Shown here: one piece after another, positions 34,580 to 42,633 of the stretch | Layout: each line of letters opens with the position of its first letter | Numbering within the stretch: the first letter of the stretch is position 1 | NCBI GenBank assembly: GCA_018820765.1 | Contig: JAHJNN010000003.1 | Coordinates: 62,001-126,000 of the forward strand | Source of the DNA: Gammaproteobacteria bacterium | Lineage (GTDB): Bacteria; Pseudomonadota; Gammaproteobacteria; Burkholderiales; Thiobacillaceae | Direction: 5' to 3' | Length of the DNA: 64,000 bases | Made by a program: the position numbers and the translations under genes | Notes under the pieces: model-generated | The model's input: only the letters and a program-made list of their open reading frames with translations | Database searches by the model: none | What the model was told of the DNA's origin: nothing

Positions 34580-35116
34580 TCAGAGCGTATGCACCACCTC
34601 GCCGCTCGTGTGCTCCAGCACATCCAGGGCGCGTTCCTCCTCGTCGTGGTCGACCGGATGCACGACCACGGCCCAGCGGCCCTCCTCCACGGCTTCTTCC
34701 ACCTTGGTGTCGAGCAGCGCGCGGTCGGGCCGCATGCTGACCAGGCCGCCCAGCATCATGCCGCCGACTGCGCCGAACGCCGCTGCCACGCTGACAGTCA
34801 TGTAGGGGCTCGCCGCCGCCCAGCCCACCCCGCCGAGGACCAGCGCGCCACCGCCCAGAAGCCCCACGATCAGTCCGATGATCCCGAGCGCAACGTGCGT
34901 CTTGATCAGGGTGTGGACAATGCCCGCCTCTTCCGGCTCCAGCTTGCGCTCCACGCCCGGAACGCCGGGCCCCAGCACCTTGACGCGTTTCTCCGGAAGA
35001 TGCGCGTCGCGCACGACATGCTCCGCTGCGTCACGCGCATCCTGGGCCTGGCCGAACAATGCCGCCACGGTGGTGAGGGAGCGCTCGCCGAACAACAATG
35101 AATGAGTCGTCATCAT
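34580..35116 (-). CDS. Membrane protein with glycine-rich central hairpin, stress-protein-like
   Basis: A 178-residue protein. There is an N-terminal soluble part (TVAALFGQAQDARDAAEHVV), two adjacent Gly/Ala-rich membrane spans (about 73-100 and 106-127), and a C-terminal soluble part (RWAVVVHPVDHDEEERALDVLEH). The soluble halves look like the two strands and helices seen in 'general stress protein 17M'/DUF1269-type proteins that sense or alter membrane state. The call is by overall layout only. AAGGAGGAAAC precedes the paired ATG codons. Confidence 0.6.
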   Translation of the reverse strand: MMTTHSLLFGERSLTTVAALFGQAQDARDAAEHVVRDAHLPEKRVKVLGPGVPGVERKLEPEEAGIVHTLIKTHVALGIIGLIVGLLGGGALVLGGVGWAAASPYMTVSVAAAFGAVGGMMLGGLVSMRPDRALLDTKVEEAVEEGRWAVVVHPVDHDEEERALDVLEHTSGEVVHTL

Positions 35117-35344
35117 GTTTCCTCCTTACAAAGGCCAAATATCCATTCCGCCCGCCGGCAGGAATCCGCCGGCGGCGCCGCGCATTTCTTGTCCTTGTGT
35201 GGTTTATGGTTCCCTGCCCTTCGACCGGCTGCTGCAGTGTTGGGGTTGCCAGCGCGTTGGGGGATGATCCATCGAGTATAGGATCGCTTGCGAAAGACGG
35301 CAGTTCCGAGACGTCACATTGCCTGTAGGACGCGTCTGAAAACC
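35117..35344. other. Intergenic region, no gene seen
   Basis: This is the leader of the gene at 34580-35116 on the minus strand, with its ribosome-binding site at about 35117-35127. The remaining bases are a non-coding mix ending at the outer edge of palindromic element A. No tRNA, small ORF or clear promoter was convincing. Confidence 0.5.
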
Positions 35345-35563
35345 AGTGTCGTGAATCAGAAATAGCGGGACAAATAAAACGGATGGGTTTTTTCGCAGGG
35401 CAAGGCGCGAGGAGAGCGTGGTTGTTGCCGATTTATCGGCTTTACAACCACGGCCTACCCCTTGCGGGTGGGCGACATAGTTCGGTCTATGGCAACGACG
35501 AGCAACACCGCCATGCGGAAAAAGACACCGTTTTATGTTTCGATATTTCTGATTCACGACACT
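35345..35563. mobile_element. Palindromic element A with perfect 20-bp terminal inverted repeats
   Basis: Ends AGTGTCGTGAATCAGAAATA and its exact reverse complement (35544-35563) bound a 219-bp non-coding element. A second inner inverted pair is imperfect (AAATAAAACGG / CCGTTTTAT). The core keeps GCAAGGCGCGAGGA and GCAACGACGAGCAAC (35492-35506), also found in element B. A REP unit at 35415-35472 splits the two core motifs. The right end includes the stop codon of the transaldolase-transketolase gene. No transposase is present, so it is MITE-like. Confidence 0.8.
35415..35472 (-). repeat. REP repeat nested inside element A
   Basis: CGTGGTTGTTGCCGATTTAT, then GGCTTTACAACCACGGCCTA and CCCCTTGCGGGTG match the long REP type in inverted orientation. 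It sits between the two conserved core motifs of element A, a nested insertion. Confidence 0.8.
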
Positions 35564-38528
35564 AAGCGCGCAAACGCCTCGCGTCGGGATGGTTCACCAG
35601 CTCCAGCACCTGCTGCACGATGGCATGACGGGAAATCCCGTGACGCTCGAGCAGCGCTTCGGCGGGGCCGGAACGGGGCTCACTGTTGATCGCCAGAAAG
35701 CGCAAGGGAATCGGCCAGTCGTGGGCGCGCGCCACGGCGTCGCCCAGGCCGCCGTCCGCCCAGTGGTCCTCCACCACCAGCAGACCACGTGTCTCCACCG
35801 CCGCCTTGACCAGGGTGGCCACATCCAGCGGCTTCACCGAATAGGCGTCGATCACGCGCAGCGAAATCCCCTGCTGTTTCAAAACCTCGTGGGCGGCGAG
35901 CGCCTCGTGCACTGTCACGCCGGCCGCCACCACCGTGCACTGGTCGTCGCGCGAGGCGCGCAGCACCTTGCTGCCGCCCACCGGAAAGCTCTCGTCGTTG
36001 CCGTAGATCACCGGCGTCTTGCCGCGGCTGGTGCGCAAATAGACGATGCCTTCGCTGCGCGCCGCCTGCTCGGTCAGGCGCTCGGCGCTCACCGCGTCGC
36101 AGGGATACAGCACCGTGCTGTGCGCCAGCGCGCGGAACATGGCGAGATCCTCCAGCCCCATCTGCGAGGGGCCGTCTTCGCCGATCGACACCCCGGCGTG
36201 GCTGCCGCAGAAGACCAGGTGCTGCGGCCGGCTGTGGCCGGCCATGCGGATGAAGTCGTAGGCGCGCGAGAGGAAGCAGGCGAAGGTCGAGGCGAACGGA
36301 ATTTTTCCGCAGGCGGCCAAGCCGAGCGCCGCGCCCACCATGTTCTGCTCGGCGATCCAGCACTCGAAAAAGCGATCGGGAAACGCTTCGGCAAAGAACT
36401 CCGAACGGGTGGAATTCTTCACGTCGCCGTCCAGCGCCACGATGTCCGGGTTCAGCGCGCCCAGCTTCTTCAGCGCATGGCCGTAGGCTTCGCGGGTGGC
36501 CACCTCCGCGCCGGACGTGTAGTGCACTTCGATGCTGCCCGGCGTTCCCGCAATCGCCGCTTCGAACGGACCGGTACGCCGGGGCGTGACGCGGGGCGGC
36601 GCCTGCACGTCGCCGATCTCGTCCAGCGCCTGCTGCAGCCGCTCGCGCTCGACCGGCTTGCCGTGCCAGCCGCCGGCGCCTTCGAGGAAGGACACGCCGC
36701 GACCCTTCACGGTGCACGCGAGGATGGCCGTCGGCCCGCCCTCGCGGGCGCGTTCCAGCGCGTCCAGCACCGCGTCCATGTCGTGGCCGTGGATCTCGAT
36801 GGCGCGCCAGCCGAAGGATTCGAAACGGCGCGCCAGCACCGCGGTGTCGTGGCCGTAGGGCGCGGGCCCCGACTGGCCGAGGCCGTTGACGTCGACGATC
36901 GCGACCAGATTCGCCAGCTTGTTGAGCGAGGCGAACTGCGCCGCCTCCCACACCGAGCCCTCGGAGCACTCGCCGTCGCCGAGCAGGCAAAACACCCGCG
37001 CATCGATGCCGTCGAGACGGTTGGCGAGCGCCATGCCGTTGGCCGCCGACAGGCCCTGCCCCAATGAGCCGGTCGCGACCTTGATCCAGGGGTTGTTCGG
37101 CGTCGGGTGGCCCTCCAGCGTACTGTCGATGCGGCGCAGGCTCATCGGATCCTCCTCGATGGCGCCGGCCGCCGCCAGCGCCGCCCACAGGATGGGCGCG
37201 GCGTGGCCTTTCGACAGCACGAAGCGGTCCACATTGCGCGCTTGCGGATCCGCGGGGTCCCAGCGCATTTCGTGAAAGAACAGTGCCGCCACGATCTCGG
37301 CGCAGGACAGGCAGGACGTCGGGTGGCCGGACCCCGCCGCCGTGGTCATGCGCAGCACCTGGCGCCGCAGCAGGCGCGCCGCCTCGGGCAGCGTCTCCGC
37401 CCCCTCGCGCCGCTGCAGCCGGCGGCCCTTGTCCTCGATCAGGCGGGTCAGCGCATCGGAGGGGTCGATGAATTTCTGCACCCCTTCGTTCTCCAGTTGC
37501 GTCGCCAGCTGGGCGAAGTCGATGCCGAGCGCAGCGAGCGATTCCATCGTCTGGCGCGCCGCGTCGACGCCGTCTTCCAGGGTCGTCGCCACCTGGCCGT
37601 GATCGGCAAAGGCCGCGATGGTGTCGTCCGGCAGGGTGTTGACGGTGTGCGGCCCGATCAGCGGCTCGACGTACATGACGTCGCGGTAGTCCGGATTCTT
37701 GGTGCTGGTGCTGGCCCACAGCAGGCGCTGCACTTGGGCGCCCGCGGCCTCCAGCTTCTGCCAGCGCTCACCCGCCACCATGTGCTTGAAGCGCTGATAG
37801 GCGAGCTTGGCATTGGCGATGGCGACCTTGCCCAGCAGCTGCCGCGCCTGTGCCTCGTGCGCGGTGCCGAAACGATGGGCCAGCAAGGCATCCGCCAGGA
37901 TGTCGATGCGGCTGAGGAAAAAGCTCGCTACCGAGGCGATGCCGGCCACCGGCTTGCCGGCCTCGAGGCGGCGCTCCAGCGCGCGCAGCCAGGCCTCGGC
38001 CACGGCTTCGTAACGCGGCACCGAAAACAGCAGCGTGGTGTTGATGTTGATCCCCTCGAACAGGCACTGCTCGATCGCCGGCAGGCCGGCCAGCGTGCCG
38101 GGAATTTTGATGAACAGGTTGGGCCGGTCCACCGCCGCGTGCAGCCGCCGCGCCTCCTCGATGCTGGCCTGGGTGTCGTGCGCCAGATGCGGCGACACCT
38201 CCAGGCTGACGTAGCCGTCGACGCCGTCGCTCTCGTCGTAGACCGGACGCAGCACGTCGCAGGCGTCGCGCACGTCGCTCACCATCACAGCCTCGTGGAC
38301 TTCCGCCGCGGTGCGGCCGGCGGCGAAGGCGTCGCGGATTTCGTCGTCGTAGTCGCGGCTGCCGCTGATTGCCTTGTGGAAAATCGCCGGGTTCGAGGTG
38401 ATGCCGCGCAGGCCTTCCTCACGCACGCGCCGCTCGAGTTCGCCGTCGGCGATCTTGTGGCGGGTGAGGTTGTCCAGCCAGTAGCTTTGCCCGTGCGCCA
38501 CCAGCTGGAGCAGTGAACTTTCCTTCAT
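35562..38528 (-). CDS. Bifunctional transaldolase-transketolase fusion
   Basis: A 988-residue fusion of two non-oxidative pentose phosphate enzymes. Residues about 1-370 are transaldolase (GITSNPAIFHKAI, LFIKIPGTLAGLPAIEQ with the Schiff-base Lys, YVEPLIGPHTVNTLP). Residues about 385-988 are transketolase, with TPP-binding GDGECSEGSVWEAAQFA and the second-half GEDGPSQMGLEDLAMFRALA with the catalytic Glu and cofactor His neighbourhood. Both reactions exchange C2 or C3 units between sugar phosphates, so fusion may channel intermediates. The transketolase part is slightly short but its key motifs are intact. Cytoplasmic. Confidence 0.93.
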   Translation of the reverse strand: MKESSLLQLVAHGQSYWLDNLTRHKIADGELERRVREEGLRGITSNPAIFHKAISGSRDYDDEIRDAFAAGRTAAEVHEAVMVSDVRDACDVLRPVYDESDGVDGYVSLEVSPHLAHDTQASIEEARRLHAAVDRPNLFIKIPGTLAGLPAIEQCLFEGININTTLLFSVPRYEAVAEAWLRALERRLEAGKPVAGIASVASFFLSRIDILADALLAHRFGTAHEAQARQLLGKVAIANAKLAYQRFKHMVAGERWQKLEAAGAQVQRLLWASTSTKNPDYRDVMYVEPLIGPHTVNTLPDDTIAAFADHGQVATTLEDGVDAARQTMESLAALGIDFAQLATQLENEGVQKFIDPSDALTRLIEDKGRRLQRREGAETLPEAARLLRRQVLRMTTAAGSGHPTSCLSCAEIVAALFFHEMRWDPADPQARNVDRFVLSKGHAAPILWAALAAAGAIEEDPMSLRRIDSTLEGHPTPNNPWIKVATGSLGQGLSAANGMALANRLDGIDARVFCLLGDGECSEGSVWEAAQFASLNKLANLVAIVDVNGLGQSGPAPYGHDTAVLARRFESFGWRAIEIHGHDMDAVLDALERAREGGPTAILACTVKGRGVSFLEGAGGWHGKPVERERLQQALDEIGDVQAPPRVTPRRTGPFEAAIAGTPGSIEVHYTSGAEVATREAYGHALKKLGALNPDIVALDGDVKNSTRSEFFAEAFPDRFFECWIAEQNMVGAALGLAACGKIPFASTFACFLSRAYDFIRMAGHSRPQHLVFCGSHAGVSIGEDGPSQMGLEDLAMFRALAHSTVLYPCDAVSAERLTEQAARSEGIVYLRTSRGKTPVIYGNDESFPVGGSKVLRASRDDQCTVVAAGVTVHEALAAHEVLKQQGISLRVIDAYSVKPLDVATLVKAAVETRGLLVVEDHWADGGLGDAVARAHDWPIPLRFLAINSEPRSGPAEALLERHGISRHAIVQQVLELVNHPDARRLRA

Positions 38529-38725
38529 TGGCGTCTCCTTGACGGCTGCCGCCGACTGTCTCGACGGGGCGTGTCAGAACGAAGGCGGCGTTGCCGCTGT
38601 TGATCAGCCAGGTTGCAGCGCCGCTCTGAGGAAAAACGTGCACGCGTCATCGGATGCGCCTGCACGCCAAATGTCCGTTCACTATAGACCGGAAAACGGC
38701 GGGTCCGGAAAGACATGCGGCGCGC

Positions 38726-39721
38726 TCAGCCAACCTCCCCGGCGGCGGTCTTGCCGCGAAACAAGCGGTAGGTGTGCAGCGTATACCCCAGCACGAAGGG
38801 CATCAGAATCAGCACGCCCGCCAGGATGAAGCCCAGGGTGGCGGGCGGCGAGGCCGCGTCCCACAGCGTGAATGCCCGCGGCACGATGTAGGGCCACAGG
38901 CTGTAGGCGAATCCCGCAAGGGCGAGCAGGAACAGGGCCACGCACAACAGGAACGGGACAAGTTCCCGCCGCCGCTGGCCCAGCATGCGCCACAGCGCCA
39001 CGCCCGCCATCACGCTGGCCAGCGGCAAGGGAGCGAGCCAGGCGACCGCCGGGAAGCTGAACCAGCGCTCGGCGACGGCGGGCTGGCCGAGCGGGGTCCA
39101 GACGCTGACCACGGCGAAAAACAGCAGCAGGACGAGGGTGAGCAGCCGGGCGAGACGGTAGCAGCGGGCCTGCAGCGCGCCCCCGGTCTTGAGGATGAGC
39201 CAGGCGGCACCCAGCAGCGCATAGCCTGCGGCCACCGCGATGCCGGTCATCAGGCTGAAGGGGGTGAGCCACTCCCAGGGTCCGCCGGCGTGGCGCCGTC
39301 CATTCACCTGCAGGCCGTGGACGAGGCTGCCCAGCATGGCGCCCTGGCAGAACGCGGCGAGCAGCGAGCCGGCGCACAGGCTGGTCGTCCACAAGCCCTT
39401 CCAGCGCGCCTCCGGCCGATACTCGAAGGCGACGCCGCGCAGCACCAGCGCGACGAGCATCAGGCTGATCGGCACGTACCATGCGCTAAGCAGAATCCCG
39501 TAGGCCACGGGAAAGGCGGCGAACAGGACCACCCCGCCCAGCACCAGCCAGGTTTCGTTGCCGTCCCACACCGGCTCCACGCTTGCGATCATCAGCTCGC
39601 GTTCGTGCGCATCGCGGGCAAAGGGCAAGAGGATGCCGATCCCCAGGTCGAAGCCGTCGAGGACGACGTACATCACCACGCTGAAGCCGAGGACAAGATA
39701 TGCGATCAGGGCATAGTCCAT
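38726..39721 (-). CDS. cydB: Cytochrome bd-type quinol oxidase subunit II
   Basis: A 331-residue integral membrane protein with about eight to nine helices, partner of CydA in the bd-type terminal oxidase that reduces O2 to water with quinol. The N terminus MDYALIAYLVLGFSVVMYVVLDGFDLGIG and EPVWDGNETWLVLGG are CydB/CioB signatures. Its ribosome-binding site (AAGGA) lies within the end arm of palindromic element B, which separates it from DUF427 and cydA upstream. No CydX-type peptide is seen next to it. Confidence 0.92.
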   Translation of the reverse strand: MDYALIAYLVLGFSVVMYVVLDGFDLGIGILLPFARDAHERELMIASVEPVWDGNETWLVLGGVVLFAAFPVAYGILLSAWYVPISLMLVALVLRGVAFEYRPEARWKGLWTTSLCAGSLLAAFCQGAMLGSLVHGLQVNGRRHAGGPWEWLTPFSLMTGIAVAAGYALLGAAWLILKTGGALQARCYRLARLLTLVLLLFFAVVSVWTPLGQPAVAERWFSFPAVAWLAPLPLASVMAGVALWRMLGQRRRELVPFLLCVALFLLALAGFAYSLWPYIVPRAFTLWDAASPPATLGFILAGVLILMPFVLGYTLHTYRLFRGKTAAGEVG

Positions 39722-39724
39722 TGA

Positions 39725-39960
39725 TCCTTGATTCCTCAGTTGGACGTGCCCGAGTGTGGGGTTTTCGAGTTGGCTGGCAAGGCGCGAGGAAGCGCATGGC
39801 CGCCCCCTGCAACGACGAGCAACGCAGCCAGGCGGCTCGAAAACCGTGCAATCGGGTGCGTAGCGGTCTCAGCCGAGGGATGAATGCCGTCGAAGCTGAA
39901 ACATTCAGCATTTACCAGAGTTTCCAAGGGACAGGAAGCGGTCAACTGGGGAATCAAGGA
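39725..39960. mobile_element. Palindromic element B, relative of element A, between DUF427 and cydB
   Basis: Outer arms 39725-39742 (TCCTTGATTCCTCAGTTG) and 39943-39960 (reverse complement with one mismatch) bound 236 bp without a gene. An inner pair GGTTTTCGAG / CTCGAAAACC flanks GCAAGGCGCGAGGA and GCAACGACGAGCAAC (39809-39823). The shared core makes it the same family as element A despite different outer arms. The left arm carries the cydB ribosome-binding site on the minus strand. Confidence 0.75.
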
Positions 39961-40353
39961 TTATGCAGCGGTCACGACCGTATCGACCTTGTCCGGGTAG
40001 AACGCGAGGTGGTCCTTGATCTCGAGCATCTCGTCGTACGGCTGCTCGTAGGTCCACACCGCGTTTTCCGGCCCCTCCTTCAACGAGTAGTACGACGCCT
40101 GCCCCTTGAACGGGCAATCGGTGTGGTGGTCGCTGCGGACGAGGCGCTCCATCTTCACGTCCTTGCGCGGGATGTAGTAGACGACGGGCGCCACCACGTG
40201 GCCGACGTGCGTCTCCTCAAGCCGGACCGCGTCGGTCGTGTCGGCGACGACGTCGCCCTTGAAGCGGATCTGGACATGCTCGCCCGCTGCCGGCCGGGTC
40301 GTGATGCGATGGTCGGGATAGGCCTTGAATCCCGGGGCAGGGTTTGCGCTCAT
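39961..40353 (-). CDS. DUF427 domain protein
   Basis: A 130-residue DUF427 protein. Markers are VRLEETHVGHVVAPVVYYIPRKDV, DHHTDCPFKGQASYYSL and AWTYEQPYDEMLEIKDHLAFYPDKV. The family has a compact beta fold and no settled biochemical role. It lies between cydA (61 bp away) and cydB (separated by element B) on the same strand, so it is read within the oxidase operon. Its start follows AAGGAGAAGCCC. Confidence 0.88.
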   Translation of the reverse strand: MSANPAPGFKAYPDHRITTRPAAGEHVQIRFKGDVVADTTDAVRLEETHVGHVVAPVVYYIPRKDVKMERLVRSDHHTDCPFKGQASYYSLKEGPENAVWTYEQPYDEMLEIKDHLAFYPDKVDTVVTAA

Positions 40354-40414
40354 GGGCTTCTCCTTGCGAAACGCGTTCAGCCACTATAGATCGCGCCTTG
40401 GCGAGATCAATGCG

Positions 40415-41776
40415 TCAGCGGTACCAGGCGGTGCGCCGCGTCACCCGCACCTGCTCCGGCACCGCACGCTCCGGCCCGTGCACGACCAGGCGCCCGAAGA
40501 AAAACAGGAAGACCGGCAGCAGCACCGCGTAGAGCAGCAGATACAGCGCGAGCGAGAACGCCACCGTGCCCGCCGCGAGCGGCGTGGCGGCCTCGGCCGT
40601 GGTCATCATGCCCTGCACCACCCAGGGCTGGCGCCCCACTTCGGTGGCGACCCAGCCAGCGACCACCGCCACCAGGCCCAGCGGGCTGCAGACGACGCAC
40701 AGGCGCAGGAAGCCGGGCCGGCTGTAGAGCATTCCGCGCAGCCGCAGCACCAACCCCGCCACCGCCACGGCAAACAGAAAAAAACCGATCCCCACCATCA
40801 GGCGAAAGGCAAAGAACACGGTCGGCACATGCGGCCGTTCTACCGCTGCAACCTGGTCCAGGCCGAGCACCACGCCGTCCGGATCGTGCTTCAGAAGCAC
40901 ACTGGTCATGTACGGGATCTCCAGCGCATAACGATTGGCCGCGGCATTCATGTCCGGCAGCGCGAACACCACGAAAGGCGCGGCAGACCGCGTCTGCCAC
41001 AGCGCTTCCATCGCCGCCACTTTCATCGGCTGGTCGCGCTGCACCTGCAGGCCGTGCAGGTCGCCGAGCACAATCTGGCCGGCGCTGAACACCAGCGCCG
41101 CCGCCATCGCCAGCGAAAAGGCGCGGTGCGACGTTTCCTCCTGCCCGCGCCGCAACAGCCGCCAGGCGCTGACCCCCGCCACCACGTAGGCGCCGGTCAG
41201 CAGCGACGCGGTCAGCATGTGCGCCAGGCGATAGGGAAAGGACGGGTTGAACACCACCTGCCACCAGTCCGCCGGCGAGAACACGCCGCCTTCCAGCGTG
41301 AAGCCCGCCGGCGTGTGTATCCAGGAATTGGCGGCGAGGATCCAGAACGCCGACAGCACGGTGCCGAGCGCCACCATGCAGGTGGCAAACAGGTGCAGGC
41401 GCACGCCCACCCGCCCCCAGCCGAGCAGCATCACCGGCAGAAAGCCCGCTTCGAGGAAGAAGGCCATCAGCACCTCGTAGGCGAGCAAGGGCCCCAGCAC
41501 GTTGCCGGTGGCATGGGAGAACGGCGCGAAATTGGTGCCGAACTCGAACGACAGCACGACGCCGGTGACCACGCCCATGCCGAACGCCAGCCCGAACAGC
41601 TTGGCCCAGAAGCGGAACAACCGCACGTAGACTTCCCGGCCGGTGCGCAGCCACAGCCCTTCCAGCAGCACCAGGAAAGGCGCCAGCCCCAGGGTCAGGG
41701 TGGGGAAGAGAATATGGAAGCCGAGGGTCAACGCGAACTGCAGGCGGGACAGGAAAATCGCGTCGAAGAATTCCAT
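40415..41776 (-). CDS. cydA: Cytochrome bd-type quinol oxidase subunit I, short Q-loop (CioA-like)
   Basis: A 453-residue heme-binding subunit with nine or so helices. LQFALTLGFHILFPTLTLG carries the first heme His, the Q-loop is of the short type, and GRQPWVVQGMMTT is the conserved segment before the last helices. Short Q-loop enzymes include cyanide-insensitive oxidases. Together with CydB it gives high-affinity O2 reduction, useful at low oxygen. The ATG at 41776 matches the family N terminus (MEFFDAIFLSRLQFALTL); a longer upstream frame is not conserved. Confidence 0.93.
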   Translation of the reverse strand: MEFFDAIFLSRLQFALTLGFHILFPTLTLGLAPFLVLLEGLWLRTGREVYVRLFRFWAKLFGLAFGMGVVTGVVLSFEFGTNFAPFSHATGNVLGPLLAYEVLMAFFLEAGFLPVMLLGWGRVGVRLHLFATCMVALGTVLSAFWILAANSWIHTPAGFTLEGGVFSPADWWQVVFNPSFPYRLAHMLTASLLTGAYVVAGVSAWRLLRRGQEETSHRAFSLAMAAALVFSAGQIVLGDLHGLQVQRDQPMKVAAMEALWQTRSAAPFVVFALPDMNAAANRYALEIPYMTSVLLKHDPDGVVLGLDQVAAVERPHVPTVFFAFRLMVGIGFFLFAVAVAGLVLRLRGMLYSRPGFLRLCVVCSPLGLVAVVAGWVATEVGRQPWVVQGMMTTAEAATPLAAGTVAFSLALYLLLYAVLLPVFLFFFGRLVVHGPERAVPEQVRVTRRTAWYR

Positions 41777-41799
41777 CGCCGAAACGCCGGGCGCTGCGC

Positions 41800-42108
41800 C
41801 TACTTCGGCAAGGGCCGGTTCCAGGGCGGGCGCTTGATGAACCAGCGTGCGAACAGGAAGGCCGGCGCGAATACCGCCGCAAGGAACAGCAGCGCCCACC
41901 CCGGCTCGGCGAGCGCGGCAGCCCACGCCGTTCTCGCCGCGATCCCCGAAAGCAGGAAAAACAGCGTGGCGCTGACCACCGAAAACAGCATGGCGAACAG
42001 CAGGAAGGCCGCCAGCGCCGGCGTGTCGGGGTGCCTGGCGCGGCGCGCGTAGGGAAAGGCGAGCGCCAGCAGGACGAGCCAGATTGCCAAAGCCACTGTC
42101 GCGGTCAT
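41800..42108 (-). CDS. Small membrane protein upstream of cydA
   Basis: A 102-residue protein with three membrane spans (about 3-20, 32-54, 70-90), ending RWFIKRPPWNRPLPK. It starts the cyd transcription unit, 23 bases before cydA, so an accessory or assembly role in the oxidase is possible. I know no family for it. Confidence 0.65.
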   Translation of the reverse strand: MTATVALAIWLVLLALAFPYARRARHPDTPALAAFLLFAMLFSVVSATLFFLLSGIAARTAWAAALAEPGWALLFLAAVFAPAFLFARWFIKRPPWNRPLPK

Positions 42109-42140
42109 GGGATGTCTCCTCGCGGCGCGCTGGGCTCGGG

Positions 42141-42467
42141 CTACGCCATCTGCGGCGGGATCAGCGTCAGCACCGGGCCCGGACTGCGCAGCTGCACCCG
42201 ATAGCCACCGCGCTTCAGCGGCTCGGCCAGCCCAGCCAGCGCTTCCAGCCCGGCGAGGCCCGCCAGCGTCGCGATCAGTTCGGTTCCGCCCGTCTCCTCC
42301 ACCGTTTCCGGCTCGGCCGCATCCGCCCCTGGATGCAAACGGCTGAACAGGGCATGGTGCACGTTCGCCGGCAAGGCGATGTCCACTTTCGCGGAACGCC
42401 GCATGGCCTCAATGGCCTGGGCGGCGGTTTCGTGCCCGCCCCACATCAGTCTCATCACTTCAGTCAT
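42141..42467 (-). CDS. Hypothetical 108-residue protein
   Basis: A frame from ATG 42467 (MTEVMRLMWGGHETAAQAIEAM) to 42141. It has an amphipathic N-terminal helix, then an Ala/Leu/Gly-rich segment (ATLAGLAGLEALAGLAEPLK) and a VQLRSPGPVLTLIPPQMA end. No family recognised. It precedes the cyd genes on the same strand and diverges from ftsH, with 166 bases between the two starts. Confidence 0.5.
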   Translation of the reverse strand: MTEVMRLMWGGHETAAQAIEAMRRSAKVDIALPANVHHALFSRLHPGADAAEPETVEETGGTELIATLAGLAGLEALAGLAEPLKRGGYRVQLRSPGPVLTLIPPQMA

Positions 42468-42633
42468 GGCCTGGATTCCCCCGGATTGCGCCGCCTCATT
42501 GGTTATAGGACATGCTGGCTGCGCCTCGCCGCGCGCGGGTGGCCGCGCCCATTTCCTAGAATGGAAGAAGCCTTGCGGGGAGCGCACGCGGGGCGTCGAC
42601 GATCACTCTTCTTCTGATCCAGCGCGGGAACGC

